From NCBI GenBank assembly GCA_003514455.1, contig DOQH01000037.1, positions 1-31,013 of the forward strand: a DNA stretch of 31,013 nucleotides, read 5' to 3'. This document shows positions 24,458 through 31,013 of the stretch, piece by piece. The stretch is from Candidatus Magasanikiibacteriota bacterium (GTDB lineage Bacteria; Patescibacteriota; Patescibacteriia; Magasanikbacterales; UBA10003). Below the pieces are notes generated by a model. The model saw only the letters and a program-made list of their open reading frames with translations. It ran no database searches and was not told the origin of the DNA. A program made the position numbers and the translations under genes. Within the stretch, counting starts at the first letter, position 1. Every line of letters begins with the position of its first letter.

Positions 24458-24466
24458 ATTATACCA
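24458..24466 (-). promoter_or_regulatory. Extended -10 promoter of eamA, near-leaderless
   Basis: On the minus strand TGGTATAAT (24466-24458), 8 nt before the eamA ATG. The -35 position falls in the gdhA terminator stem (TCGCTC), so it is a TG-extended -10 promoter. RNA would start 0-2 nt before the ATG. Confidence 0.65.
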
Positions 24467-24473
24467 AAAAACA

Positions 24474-24500
24474 AAAAACCGAGCGAGTTGCCCGGTTTTT
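24474..24500 (-). terminator. Rho-independent terminator of the infB-trxA-gdhA unit
   Basis: On the minus strand: AAAAACCGGGC (24500-24490), loop AACTC, GCTCGGTTTTT (24484-24474), then further T. An 11-bp stem with one G-U pair, 4 nt after the gdhA stop. Its A/T arms make it look able to work in both directions. Confidence 0.9.
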
Positions 24501-24504
24501 ATTC

Positions 24505-25773
24505 TTAAATCACCCCCCTGCCTTTCATCGCCTCGCCCAAACGGCGCAAAGCAACGATGAAAGCGGCCACGCGCATAGTCACCTTTTGTTTTTCGCGCGC
24601 CTGCCACACAGCTCCAAAAGCCGCGGCCAATTTATCTTTCATTTTATTCAAAACCTCTTCTTCTTTCCAAGAATATCCGTAAAGATTTTGCACCCATTCC
24701 AAATAGCTTCCGACAACTCCGCCAGAATTTGCCAAAACATCAGGAATTATTAAAACATTCTTTTTCGCCAATTTGACATCAGCCTCTGAATCAATTGGAC
24801 CATTGGCAAGTTCCAAAATAATAGGCGCTTTGATACGATTGGCATTATGAGCCATAATTTGATTTTCCAAAGCAGCGGGCACCAGCACATCGCAAGGCAA
24901 TTCCAATAATTTTTCATTACTCACTGCCTGATAATTTTTGCAATCACACACAGAACCGGAGCAATAACATCCTGCCAAAAGCCCTTTACTCTTTTTTGTT
25001 TCCATCACATGATCAATGTCCATTCCTAAGCCGCGTTTGTCATAAATTCCGCCGCGAGAATCAGACACACCCACAATTTTCATCCCAGCGGCTTGCGCGG
25101 CTTTGGCAAACCAATATCCCACATTGCCAATGCCCTGAACCACCACTTTCATTTTTTTCGGGTCTTTTTTCATTTTTTTCAAAACTTCTGCGAGCACGAA
25201 AAAACCGCCGGTTCCGGTAGCCACTTCACGCCCTTCCGATCCGCCAATGGCAATGGGCTTGCCGGTCACAACCGCCGGCTTGTACTCACCAACTAAATTG
25301 CCAAATTCATCCGCGATCCAGCCCATTATTTTCCCGTTGGTATTTACATCAGGAGCCGGGATATCTTGTTTAGGCCCTATTGCCCAACGTAAAGCGCGAG
25401 TATAGCCGCGAGTCAAATGCTCCAATTCATGCTCGGATAATTTTTTCGGGTCAAGTTTAATTCCGCCCTTAGCTCCACCATAAGGAATGTCAGCCACGGC
25501 ACATTTGATTGTCATCCAAAAAGCCAAGGCTTTTACTTCATCCAAAGATGCATCGGGATGATAACGAATACCTCCCTTAAATGGCCCGCGCGCGTTGTTA
25601 TACTGCACGCGATAGGCCTCAAACGCTTCTACCGTACCATTATCTTTTTTCAAAGGCAATGATAATTCAATCACGCGTTGTGGTTTTTTTAAAACTTCCA
25701 AAACCGATGGATCCAAATTCATGGCCTCGGCCGCTGTTTTTAATTGATTGAGCGCTGATTTGAAAACAGACAT
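24505..25773 (-). CDS. gdhA: Glutamate dehydrogenase family enzyme
   Basis: 422 residues, full length for a hexameric GDH, which interconverts glutamate and 2-oxoglutarate plus ammonia with NAD(P). Seen: NARGPFKGGIRYHPDASLDE (substrate Lys in KGG), IPYGGAKGGIKLDPK (catalytic Lys), DIPAPDVNTNGKIMGWI, the Rossmann motif VVVQGIGNVGYWFAK, LVPAALENQIM and PDVLANSGGVVGSYLEWVQN. Unusual: a cysteine cluster C269-x-C271-x4-C276-x-C278 (GCYCSGSVCDCKNY) in the coenzyme domain, in a loop where well-known GDHs have none. A leucine dehydrogenase is less likely given the length and KGGIR motif. It starts 6 nt after trxA. Confidence 0.93.
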   Translation of the reverse strand: MSVFKSALNQLKTAAEAMNLDPSVLEVLKKPQRVIELSLPLKKDNGTVEAFEAYRVQYNNARGPFKGGIRYHPDASLDEVKALAFWMTIKCAVADIPYGGAKGGIKLDPKKLSEHELEHLTRGYTRALRWAIGPKQDIPAPDVNTNGKIMGWIADEFGNLVGEYKPAVVTGKPIAIGGSEGREVATGTGGFFVLAEVLKKMKKDPKKMKVVVQGIGNVGYWFAKAAQAAGMKIVGVSDSRGGIYDKRGLGMDIDHVMETKKSKGLLAGCYCSGSVCDCKNYQAVSNEKLLELPCDVLVPAALENQIMAHNANRIKAPIILELANGPIDSEADVKLAKKNVLIIPDVLANSGGVVGSYLEWVQNLYGYSWKEEEVLNKMKDKLAAAFGAVWQAREKQKVTMRVAAFIVALRRLGEAMKGRGVI

Positions 25774-25779
25774 AAAAAA

Positions 25780-26085
25780 TTATTTTAATAATTCTAATAA
25801 TTTTTCTTTGGCTTGAGCTCCCATTACCCGTTCAGTTTCTTTGCCGTTTTTAAAAACAATAAATGTGGGGATGCTCATTACTTCGTATTCCTGCGCCAAA
25901 TCATTGGCCTCGTCAACATTGATTTTGGCGACTTTGAAATTTTGTCCGGCGGCTGCGGCCAATTCCTCCACAATTGGCATCATAATTTTGCACGGCCCGC
26001 ACCAAGTGGCGAAAAAATCCACCAGCACCGGAACCGCACTTTCCAAAACCTCTTTTTTAAAATTGTCCTTATTTAACTCTAACAT
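25780..26085 (-). CDS. trxA: Thioredoxin
   Basis: Cytoplasmic disulfide reductase of 101 residues. FFATWCGPCKIMMPIVEELA holds the redox Cys29/Cys32 pair in WCGPC. VAKINVDEANDLAQEYEVMS then IPTFIVFKNGKETERVMGAQ has the cis-Pro loop. No signal peptide. It sits 4 nt after infB and 6 nt before gdhA. Complete and standard. Confidence 0.96.
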   Translation of the reverse strand: MLELNKDNFKKEVLESAVPVLVDFFATWCGPCKIMMPIVEELAAAAGQNFKVAKINVDEANDLAQEYEVMSIPTFIVFKNGKETERVMGAQAKEKLLELLK

Positions 26086-26089
26086 AAAT

Positions 26090-28138
26090 TTAAAATCCTA
26101 ATTTTCTTTCTTTAATTTCTTCGTGATACAACTCAATCTTATCCCCCACCTCAACCGCGTCTTTGGTCTGCAGTTTCAATCCGCATTCTTGTCCGGCCAA
26201 AGCGTCTTTGACTTTCTGCCGACCTGCTTGCAACTCAACCACTTCGCCAGAGCCAACTTGCTCGCCATTGCGCATAATGCGCGCCTTCACGTTATTTTCC
26301 GCTCGGCCGTCAGACACACGACCGCCCACTATTTGATATTTTTTCTCTGTTCTGAAAATCGCCAAAACCTCAATCTTACCAAGCTCTTCGCGCAAAATTT
26401 CCAAAGGCAAAAGTTTTTCTAATTCTTTTTTCACATCGCCCAATAAATCATAAATAATTTTGTAATGTTTAATCGTGACGCCTTTTTGTTTGGCTAATAA
26501 TTCCGCTTTTGGCGCGATTGGCACATGAAAACCCAAAATATGAGCTCCGGTAGCTGCCGCTCGCAAAATCTCGGCGTCGGTGACAGAACCTAAACCCTTG
26601 GCCACCACCTCCACACCGACTTCCGGATGAATCATTCTTTCCAATGAACCCAAAATCGCCTCTAAAGAACCAAGTACATCAGCGCGAATAATTATTGAAT
26701 ATTTTTTCTTTGCCACTGCTTCTTCACCTGCCGCCACCTGAATCGGCTGAGTAATCACTGATTTTTCCTGTACCAAATACGATGGTTTTAATTTTTTCTC
26801 CAAGCCCTTTACTGATTCCGGCACCTCCAAAATATCACCTACTGCCGGCGCGACTTTAAAACCCAAAATCTGCACAGGCATTGATGGCGGAGCAAATTTG
26901 GCAAACTCGCCTTTCCAATTTTTCAAGGCCTTAACACGGCCGTACAAAGCAAAATTTATTGCTAAATTTTCACCAACGCGCAAAGTTCCGCTCTGCACCA
27001 AAAGAGTTGCCACGGGCCCTGCCTGCGGGTCAATGTGCGATTCAACGATTGTACCAACCGCCCGACGATTGGGATTGGACACGATTTTTTCTTTATCAAT
27101 ATCAGCGAGCAATAAAACCATTTCCAATAATTTATCAATGTTCATTCCGGCCTTGGCGGAAATTGGCACAATCACTGTCTTGCCGCCCCACTCTTCTGCT
27201 TGCAATCCGATTTCCGCTAATTGCGCTTTCACTCTATCAATATCCGCCTCGGGCTTGTCAATTTTATTCAACGCCACCAAAAACGGCAACTTGGCCGCTT
27301 CAATAATTTTAACCGCCTCTTTTGTTTGAGGTTGGACTCCGTCATCAGCCGCCACCACGAGAATGGCAATATCAGCCACCTTGGCGCCGCGCGAACGCAT
27401 TACAGTAAAGGCCTCGTGACCAGGAGTGTCAATAAATGTCAGCGAACGATTTTCAATTTTTCCATGCGTTTCATTTTTAAAAGGCACCATTACTTGATAC
27501 GCGCCAATGTGCTGGGTAATGCCGCCGGCCTCGCCGCCCATGACATTGGTTTTGCGAATGGCATCCAATAGCCGCGTTTTGCCATGGTCAACATGACCCA
27601 TCACAACCACTACCGGTGGCCGCGGTTCCAAATCTTTTTTATCTTCGCTTTCCAAAATATCTTTTAATCTATCCAACGAAGTCGTATCTATTTCATCTCC
27701 TTTTTTTTCCACTTCCGGTTCAATTTTTACTCCCAAATCCCCGCCAATAATGTTCGCGGTTTCATAATCAATCCGTTCATTAAGCGATGCCAAAATTCCA
27801 TTTTTTAATAATTCACGAATAACAGTTGTGATTGGAAGATTCAGCCGGACGGCAAAATCGCGCACTGTAATGGCCGGTGGAACCGGCACAATTTTTTTCT
27901 CCACTTCTTCTCCGGCTCCCCGCGCTTTAAGCGCCTCATTCGCGTTTAAAGAATATTTGGCTTTTTGTTCATCCTGCCATTTTCTATACAATGGAGGCCA
28001 GGCCGCCTGTATTTTATACGCCACACGATCATCCACCTTTACGGCCTTGCGGCCAATATCAAAACCAAACTGCGGTAATAAATGATACAGTTCGGTAGTT
28101 GTGGTATTAAGTTGTCGGGCTAATTCAGAGACATTCAT
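26090..28138 (-). CDS. infB: Translation initiation factor IF-2
   Basis: GTPase that brings fMet-tRNA to the 30S subunit and promotes subunit joining; 682 residues, a short form. Two small IF2N-like helical domains (MNVSELARQLNTTTTELYHL; ITVRDFAVRLNLPITTVIRE) precede the G domain. GTPase motifs: VMGHVDHGKTRL (G1, near residue 180), GGITQHIGAY (G2), FIDTPGHEAF (G3), ALNKIDKP (G4), PISAKAG (G5). Domains II-IV follow and end in KIELYHEEIKERKLGF. nusA is not adjacent. It is the first gene of the infB-trxA-gdhA unit and is expressed from a promoter starting next to its ATG. Confidence 0.97.
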   Translation of the reverse strand: MNVSELARQLNTTTTELYHLLPQFGFDIGRKAVKVDDRVAYKIQAAWPPLYRKWQDEQKAKYSLNANEALKARGAGEEVEKKIVPVPPAITVRDFAVRLNLPITTVIRELLKNGILASLNERIDYETANIIGGDLGVKIEPEVEKKGDEIDTTSLDRLKDILESEDKKDLEPRPPVVVVMGHVDHGKTRLLDAIRKTNVMGGEAGGITQHIGAYQVMVPFKNETHGKIENRSLTFIDTPGHEAFTVMRSRGAKVADIAILVVAADDGVQPQTKEAVKIIEAAKLPFLVALNKIDKPEADIDRVKAQLAEIGLQAEEWGGKTVIVPISAKAGMNIDKLLEMVLLLADIDKEKIVSNPNRRAVGTIVESHIDPQAGPVATLLVQSGTLRVGENLAINFALYGRVKALKNWKGEFAKFAPPSMPVQILGFKVAPAVGDILEVPESVKGLEKKLKPSYLVQEKSVITQPIQVAAGEEAVAKKKYSIIIRADVLGSLEAILGSLERMIHPEVGVEVVAKGLGSVTDAEILRAAATGAHILGFHVPIAPKAELLAKQKGVTIKHYKIIYDLLGDVKKELEKLLPLEILREELGKIEVLAIFRTEKKYQIVGGRVSDGRAENNVKARIMRNGEQVGSGEVVELQAGRQKVKDALAGQECGLKLQTKDAVEVGDKIELYHEEIKERKLGF

Positions 28139-28146
28139 GTATTCAA

Positions 28147-28175
28147 ATGATACTCTTTTTGCGCTTTATAGTCAA
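28147..28175 (-). promoter_or_regulatory. infB promoter, near-leaderless
   Basis: On the minus strand: TTGACT (28175-28170), 17-nt spacer, TATCAT (28152-28147), then 8 nt to the infB ATG. The expected start lies 0-2 nt before the ATG. It is back to back with the promoter of the plus-strand gene; the two -35 boxes form a GTCAAA...TTTGAC dyad. Confidence 0.8.
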
Positions 28176-28185
28176 ATGGCGCGTT

Positions 28186-28214
28186 TTGACAAAACAGATT
28201 AAATGAAATAAAGT
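28186..28214 (+). promoter_or_regulatory. Promoter of the unrecognised plus-strand gene
   Basis: TTGACA (28186-28191), 17-nt spacer, TAAAGT (28209-28214; two mismatches to TATAAT). Start expected near 28221, giving a leader of about 40 nt that contains the hairpin and the purine-rich ribosome binding site. Confidence 0.65.
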
Positions 28215-28231
28215 GCAGATACACAACTAAC

Positions 28232-28249
28232 TCCTCTTTAACCAGAGGA
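28232..28249 (+). promoter_or_regulatory. Hairpin covering a Shine-Dalgarno-like sequence
   Basis: TCCTCT (28232-28237), loop TTAACC, AGAGGA (28244-28249), followed by AAGGGGGACAA and the ATG at 28261. The AGAGGA arm is SD-like and would be hidden in the stem, while AGGGGG (28251-28256) stays free at 4 nt from the ATG. A possible translational switch, or a simple stabiliser. Confidence 0.5.
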
Positions 28250-28260
28250 AAGGGGGACAA

Positions 28261-28842
28261 ATGAACGATGCGACTTTGAGTGTTTTGAAATTGATCAGGG
28301 ATTTTCCAAAAGGGACAGAAATTACTATACCATGCCGCGGCGAGTGGGAATGCATGCTGACATCATGTTGTAGCCGCGAATGGTTTACTGCCACAGTACA
28401 GTGCCCTGAAACAGATAACGATGGCAATCCAACTGGCCGCTACAAATTCTTTACAGTAAAAACTAGCGACCGGCATGGACCGCCAAAAGTTACCCAAGAA
28501 CCGACATTAGGTATACCCTGCCGCGCGGCTGGAGTTGATATACATGGACATATTATCAGCGGACTCGTGATTGATGCCGATGGCAAAATCACGAAGCGAC
28601 TTCAGTGGTCATACATAGTTTTTGTAGAAAAACGCGACTTTGAAATCACTCCGACCGGCTTGCTGTTTGTGCAAGACCCAGCCGGGACAAAGTTCCTTGT
28701 CGGCCGGTTACGCGCGCTCTTCCTACCGGACAAAAACCGCTTGGATGGCTATATTGGCGTCTTCGGCCCATCTGATCCAGACAATATCAAGCCGGTCAAA
28801 ATACTAAATATGGAGGATCTACTCTCACTCGCCTCGCTTTGA
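28261..28842 (+). CDS. Hypothetical protein, 193 residues
   Basis: Not recognised. It starts MNDATLSVLKLIRDFPKGTE and carries a cysteine-rich stretch, IPCRGEWECMLTSCCSREWF (Cys at four or five close positions), then beta-rich segments (YKFFTVKTSDRHGP, DIHGHIISGLVIDADGKITK, WSYIVFVEKRDFEITPTG) and a short acidic C-terminus. There is no signal peptide, membrane helix or enzyme motif. It is a monocistronic gene with its own promoter, a purine-rich ribosome binding site and a terminator, unlike the operon style around it. This stand-alone structure hints at acquisition or a special expression pattern, but it is not proof. Confidence 0.75.
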   Translation: MNDATLSVLKLIRDFPKGTEITIPCRGEWECMLTSCCSREWFTATVQCPETDNDGNPTGRYKFFTVKTSDRHGPPKVTQEPTLGIPCRAAGVDIHGHIISGLVIDADGKITKRLQWSYIVFVEKRDFEITPTGLLFVQDPAGTKFLVGRLRALFLPDKNRLDGYIGVFGPSDPDNIKPVKILNMEDLLSLASL

Positions 28843-28868
28843 CAACCCAACGAAACTCACCCTTCGCG

Positions 28869-28897
28869 CCGCTAGCTACCAAGCTGGCGGTATTTTT
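28869..28897 (+). terminator. Rho-independent terminator of the 193-aa gene
   Basis: CCGCTAGCT (28869-28877), loop ACCA, AGCTGGCGG (28882-28890) with one T-G pair, then TATTTTTT. It starts 27 nt after the stop codon. Confidence 0.88.
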
Positions 28898-28926
28898 TAT
28901 CTCTGCCACCGGTTTCAGCCCTAATT

Positions 28927-28955
28927 TTGACAAAAATTTCAATCTGTGCTATCAT
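28927..28955 (+). promoter_or_regulatory. Promoter of rny
   Basis: TTGACA (28927-28932), 17-nt spacer, TATCAT (28950-28955), with TGC before it (extended -10). Start expected near 28962, which leaves a long leader of about 207 nt before the rny ATG. Confidence 0.88.
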
Positions 28956-28961
28956 ATATTC

Positions 28962-29168
28962 ATACTTAATTATTAATTAAATCCTACCGGATTTTGGAAG
29001 CCAAAGGGTTGAAGTAAGGCAAAAACAGTGATTTTTCAGCCAAATTTTATCTTCATGTTCTTATTCTCCAATTCTGAAAAAATAACTACTCTACATTCTC
29101 GCCTGAATACAGGCAAATTTTTGCTTTCTATCAACCTATTCTAAACCCCTGGGGATTTGGAACGAGGT
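28962..29168 (+). other. Long untranslated leader of rny with small hairpins
   Basis: No convincing ORF is seen. It holds short hairpins: AAATCC-TACC-GGATTT near 28979-28994, TTGG-AAG-CCAA just after it, GCCTG-AATA-CAGGC near 29101-29114 and CCCC-TG-GGGA just before the gene. No match to a named riboswitch could be made by eye. In other bacteria mRNAs for RNases are often self-regulated through their leaders; that is a possibility here, not something shown. Confidence 0.45.
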
Positions 29169-30692
29169 ATGAATACAATTTTACTTTTCCTCTTTATTTT
29201 GAGCGGAGGACTCGGTCTTTTAATTGGCTATTTTCTGCGCCAACGCATTGCCCGCTCACGCGCTGATTCAGTGGAAGCCAAGGCGGAAAAATTAATCAAC
29301 GAAACAAAGGCCAAGCAACAGGAAATGGTGTTGCGCGCGCGCGAAAAGGCCATGCAGATTATTGACGAGGCAAAAAAAGAAGAAGAAACGCGCCGCCAAG
29401 AATTGCGCCTAATCCAACAACGGTTGGAAAAACGCGAATCAATGTTTGACCAAAAACTTTTGGAATTGCAGGATAAACAACAAAAATTGCAAGAACGGGT
29501 TGACAAACTTAATGAAATAAAAGCAGAGGTGGAAAAACTGCGCGACGAGGCCATTTTAAAATTACAAGCTGTGGCCGCTCTCACGCAAGAACAAGCTCGC
29601 GAAGAATTGCTCAAACAAGTGGAGCAAAAAATCAAAGATGATTTGATTGGCCGCGTCTACAAATTGGAACAAGAATCATCCGATGTGTTTGAACAAAAAT
29701 CCAAAGAAATTATTATCACTGCTATCCAGCGTTACGCGTCTTCGCACGCGGCCGAGACCACGAGCTCTGTGGTTGACTTGCCAAATGAAGAAATGAAAGG
29801 CCGTATTATTGGCAAAGAAGGTCGCAACATTAAAACAATTGAAAAACTTACCGGTTGTGAATTGATTGTGGATGATACTCCGCAAGCAATTACTATTTCC
29901 GGATTCTCGCCAATCCGCCGACAAGTGGCTAAATTGGCTTTGACTAAATTGATTGCCGACGGACGAATTCAGCCGGCGCGCATTGAAGAATATGTGGAAG
30001 CGGCCAAAATTGAACTGTCCACTGACATTAAAAAAACAGGTGAAGAAGCAGTATACCAACTTGGTTTTACCGGCTTGGATCCGAAAATGATTTCCATTAT
30101 CGGCCGTTTGAAATATCGCACCAGCTATGGCCAAAATATCTTGAACCACTCCACGGAGGTGGCGCACCTGTCCGCCATGATGGCTGAAGAGTTGGGCATA
30201 AATCCGGTGGTGGCTAAAAAAGCTGGATTCTTTCACGACATTGGCAAAGCCATTGATCATGAAACGCAAGGCGGGCATCCGGAAATCGGACACCAAATTT
30301 TAAAGAAATTTAATTTTGACGAAGAAATCGCTTACGCTGCTTTGGCGCACCATGAAGACAAGCCGACAACTTTGATTGCTTGCATTGTAAAAGCGGCTGA
30401 CGCAATTTCCGGAGCGCGGCGCGGAGCCCGCAAGGACTCATACGAACAATTTGTGCATCGTTTGGAAGAGTTGGAAAATGTAGCAAATTCTTTTCCTGGC
30501 ATTGAAAAAGTTTACGCGATTCAAGCTGGCCGCGAAGTGCGCGTGTTTGTAAAACCGGAAGAAATTGATGATTTAAACGCATATAATTTGGCGCGCAACA
30601 TCGCGCAGAAAGTTGAACAAGAATTGCAATATCCCGGTGAAATCAGAATTACAGTAATCAGAGAAAAAAGAGTGATTGAATACGCGAAGTAA
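29169..30692 (+). CDS. rny: Ribonuclease Y
   Basis: Membrane-anchored endoribonuclease that starts mRNA decay; 507 residues from the ATG at 29169 (a TTG four codons earlier is possible but less likely). Layout: membrane helix TILLFLFILSGGLGLLIGYF, long coiled coil (about residues 25-190, rich in EKxxR heptads), KH domain with MKGRIIGKEGRNIKTIEKL, then an HD domain with YGQNILNHSTEVAHLSAMMA, GFFHDIGKAIDHE (HD pair near residue 355) and ALAHHEDKP. The end QYPGEIRITVIREKRVIEYA is the family's usual C-terminus. It is followed one base later by the ymdB-like gene, the same pairing as in Firmicutes. Confidence 0.97.
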   Translation: MNTILLFLFILSGGLGLLIGYFLRQRIARSRADSVEAKAEKLINETKAKQQEMVLRAREKAMQIIDEAKKEEETRRQELRLIQQRLEKRESMFDQKLLELQDKQQKLQERVDKLNEIKAEVEKLRDEAILKLQAVAALTQEQAREELLKQVEQKIKDDLIGRVYKLEQESSDVFEQKSKEIIITAIQRYASSHAAETTSSVVDLPNEEMKGRIIGKEGRNIKTIEKLTGCELIVDDTPQAITISGFSPIRRQVAKLALTKLIADGRIQPARIEEYVEAAKIELSTDIKKTGEEAVYQLGFTGLDPKMISIIGRLKYRTSYGQNILNHSTEVAHLSAMMAEELGINPVVAKKAGFFHDIGKAIDHETQGGHPEIGHQILKKFNFDEEIAYAALAHHEDKPTTLIACIVKAADAISGARRGARKDSYEQFVHRLEELENVANSFPGIEKVYAIQAGREVRVFVKPEEIDDLNAYNLARNIAQKVEQELQYPGEIRITVIREKRVIEYAK

Positions 30693-30693
30693 T

Positions 30694-31013
30694 ATGTTAA
30701 AATTTCTCATTTTCGGCGACATTGTCGGCCGCACCGGTCGCGAGGCTTTGCAAAAAATTCTGCCGTCGCTGAAAAAACAATATAAACCAAACTTGGTGAT
30801 TGCTAATGCGGAAAATGCGGCGCATGGCTCTGGAGTTACTCCCAAAACCTTGCGCGAAATGCAACTGGCCGGCGTGGACTTTTTCACCAACGGTGATCAT
30901 TGTTTTGACAAGCCGGAAGTGGATCAAATTCTAACGGAAATTGACTCCCCTCTTTTGCGGCCGGCTAATATGGTCAATCAGCCTGGTGTTGGAGAAAAAT
31001 TGCTAACTCTTGC
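30694..31013 (+). CDS. ymdB: YmdB-like metallophosphoesterase, N-terminal part (cut by window edge)
   Basis: 106 residues before the edge, beginning MLKFLIFGDIVGRTGREALQ. This is the YmdB (TIGR00282) family, a calcineurin-like phosphodiesterase that in Bacillus acts on 2',3'-cAMP and affects RNase Y-related regulation. Metal-site blocks: GDIVGRTG (Asp9), VIANAENAAHGSGVT (Glu40, Asn41), and TNGDHCFDK, where the family usually has a GNH motif; here Asp68 replaces the Asn. It is one base downstream of rny (TAATATG) and likely co-translated with it. The remaining metal-binding histidines lie beyond the window. Confidence 0.92.
   Translation, partial: MLKFLIFGDIVGRTGREALQKILPSLKKQYKPNLVIANAENAAHGSGVTPKTLREMQLAGVDFFTNGDHCFDKPEVDQILTEIDSPLLRPANMVNQPGVGEKLLTL

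Noticed and set aside
26898..27571. Long plus-strand open frames opposite infB (and similar frames opposite leuS, mreB, rplL and GT2)
   Set aside because: They are antisense shadows of strongly conserved genes, with low-complexity or implausible protein composition and no promoter or RBS.
28171..28190. GTCAAA...TTTGAC dyad as a regulator operator
   Set aside because: It is fully explained by two back-to-back TTGAC -35 boxes; symmetry alone is not evidence of an operator.
29228..30296. Minus-strand open frames opposite rny
   Set aside because: Ser/Phe/Cys-rich translations typical of the antisense of coiled-coil genes; the plus-strand gene has all RNase Y motifs.
1..31013. CRISPR array, insertion sequence, prophage genes, rRNA or tRNA genes
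   Set aside because: No regularly spaced direct repeats, transposase or integrase motifs, phage structural proteins or RNA gene signatures were seen in the gaps.

Overview
The window looks like a piece of a small-genome Patescibacteria (Candidate Phyla Radiation, CPR) chromosome. The grounds are: tightly packed operons with 1-6 nt gaps or ATGA overlaps, mostly no Shine-Dalgarno, short versions of several core proteins, a DUF4012 protein, an archaeal-type UMP kinase, a large degenerate-phosphatase/propeller membrane protein, and interspersed palindromic repeats placed in frame inside core genes. TGA acts as a normal stop in several genes (for example in ATGA overlaps), so code 25 lineages (Gracilibacteria/Absconditabacteria) are unlikely. 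I cannot place it more finely by eye.

Layout. Positions 1-3302 (minus strand): operon holB - Asp-box lipoprotein - frr - glyS (glyS runs off the left edge). Positions 3319-4683: two hypothetical genes, one a long coiled coil. Positions 4707-10965 (minus): an envelope/cell-shape operon, in transcription order HTH-nucleotidyltransferase-like regulator, TsaB-like protein, membrane GT2 glycosyltransferase, DUF4012 protein, a 153-nt palindrome, mreB, GT4 glycosyltransferase. Positions 10991-13457 (plus): a divergent gene for a large membrane protein with its own consensus promoter, ending in a bidirectional terminator. Positions 13464-14558 (minus): rplJ-rplL with a near-ideal promoter and an L10 leader that has a terminator hairpin. 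Positions 14563-22508 (minus): a nine-gene unit leuS - comEC core - comEC-like beta-lactamase domain - L,D-transpeptidase - xseA - xseB - a 47-aa ORF - UMP kinase - a 59-aa ORF. Positions 22575-24466 (minus): EamA transporter and a membrane-anchored glycosidase-like protein. Positions 24474-28175 (minus): infB - trxA - glutamate dehydrogenase. Positions 28186-31013 (plus): an unrecognised gene, then rny (RNase Y) and a ymdB-like phosphodiesterase that runs off the right edge.

How it fits together. Most genes serve translation (glyS, leuS, frr, infB, L10, L7/L12), DNA work (holB, xseAB, ComEC), RNA turnover (rny, ymdB) or the envelope (mreB, two glycosyltransferases, DUF4012, L,D-transpeptidase). 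The most unusual signals are: a palindromic repeat translated as about 27 extra residues inside LeuRS; a related repeat fragment where HolB normally has its zinc knuckle; several consensus promoters placed so that transcription should begin at or within a few bases of the start codon; an L10 leader whose long-range closing stem overlaps its own terminator; and a large palindrome before mreB. No CRISPR array, insertion sequence, rRNA or tRNA gene was seen.
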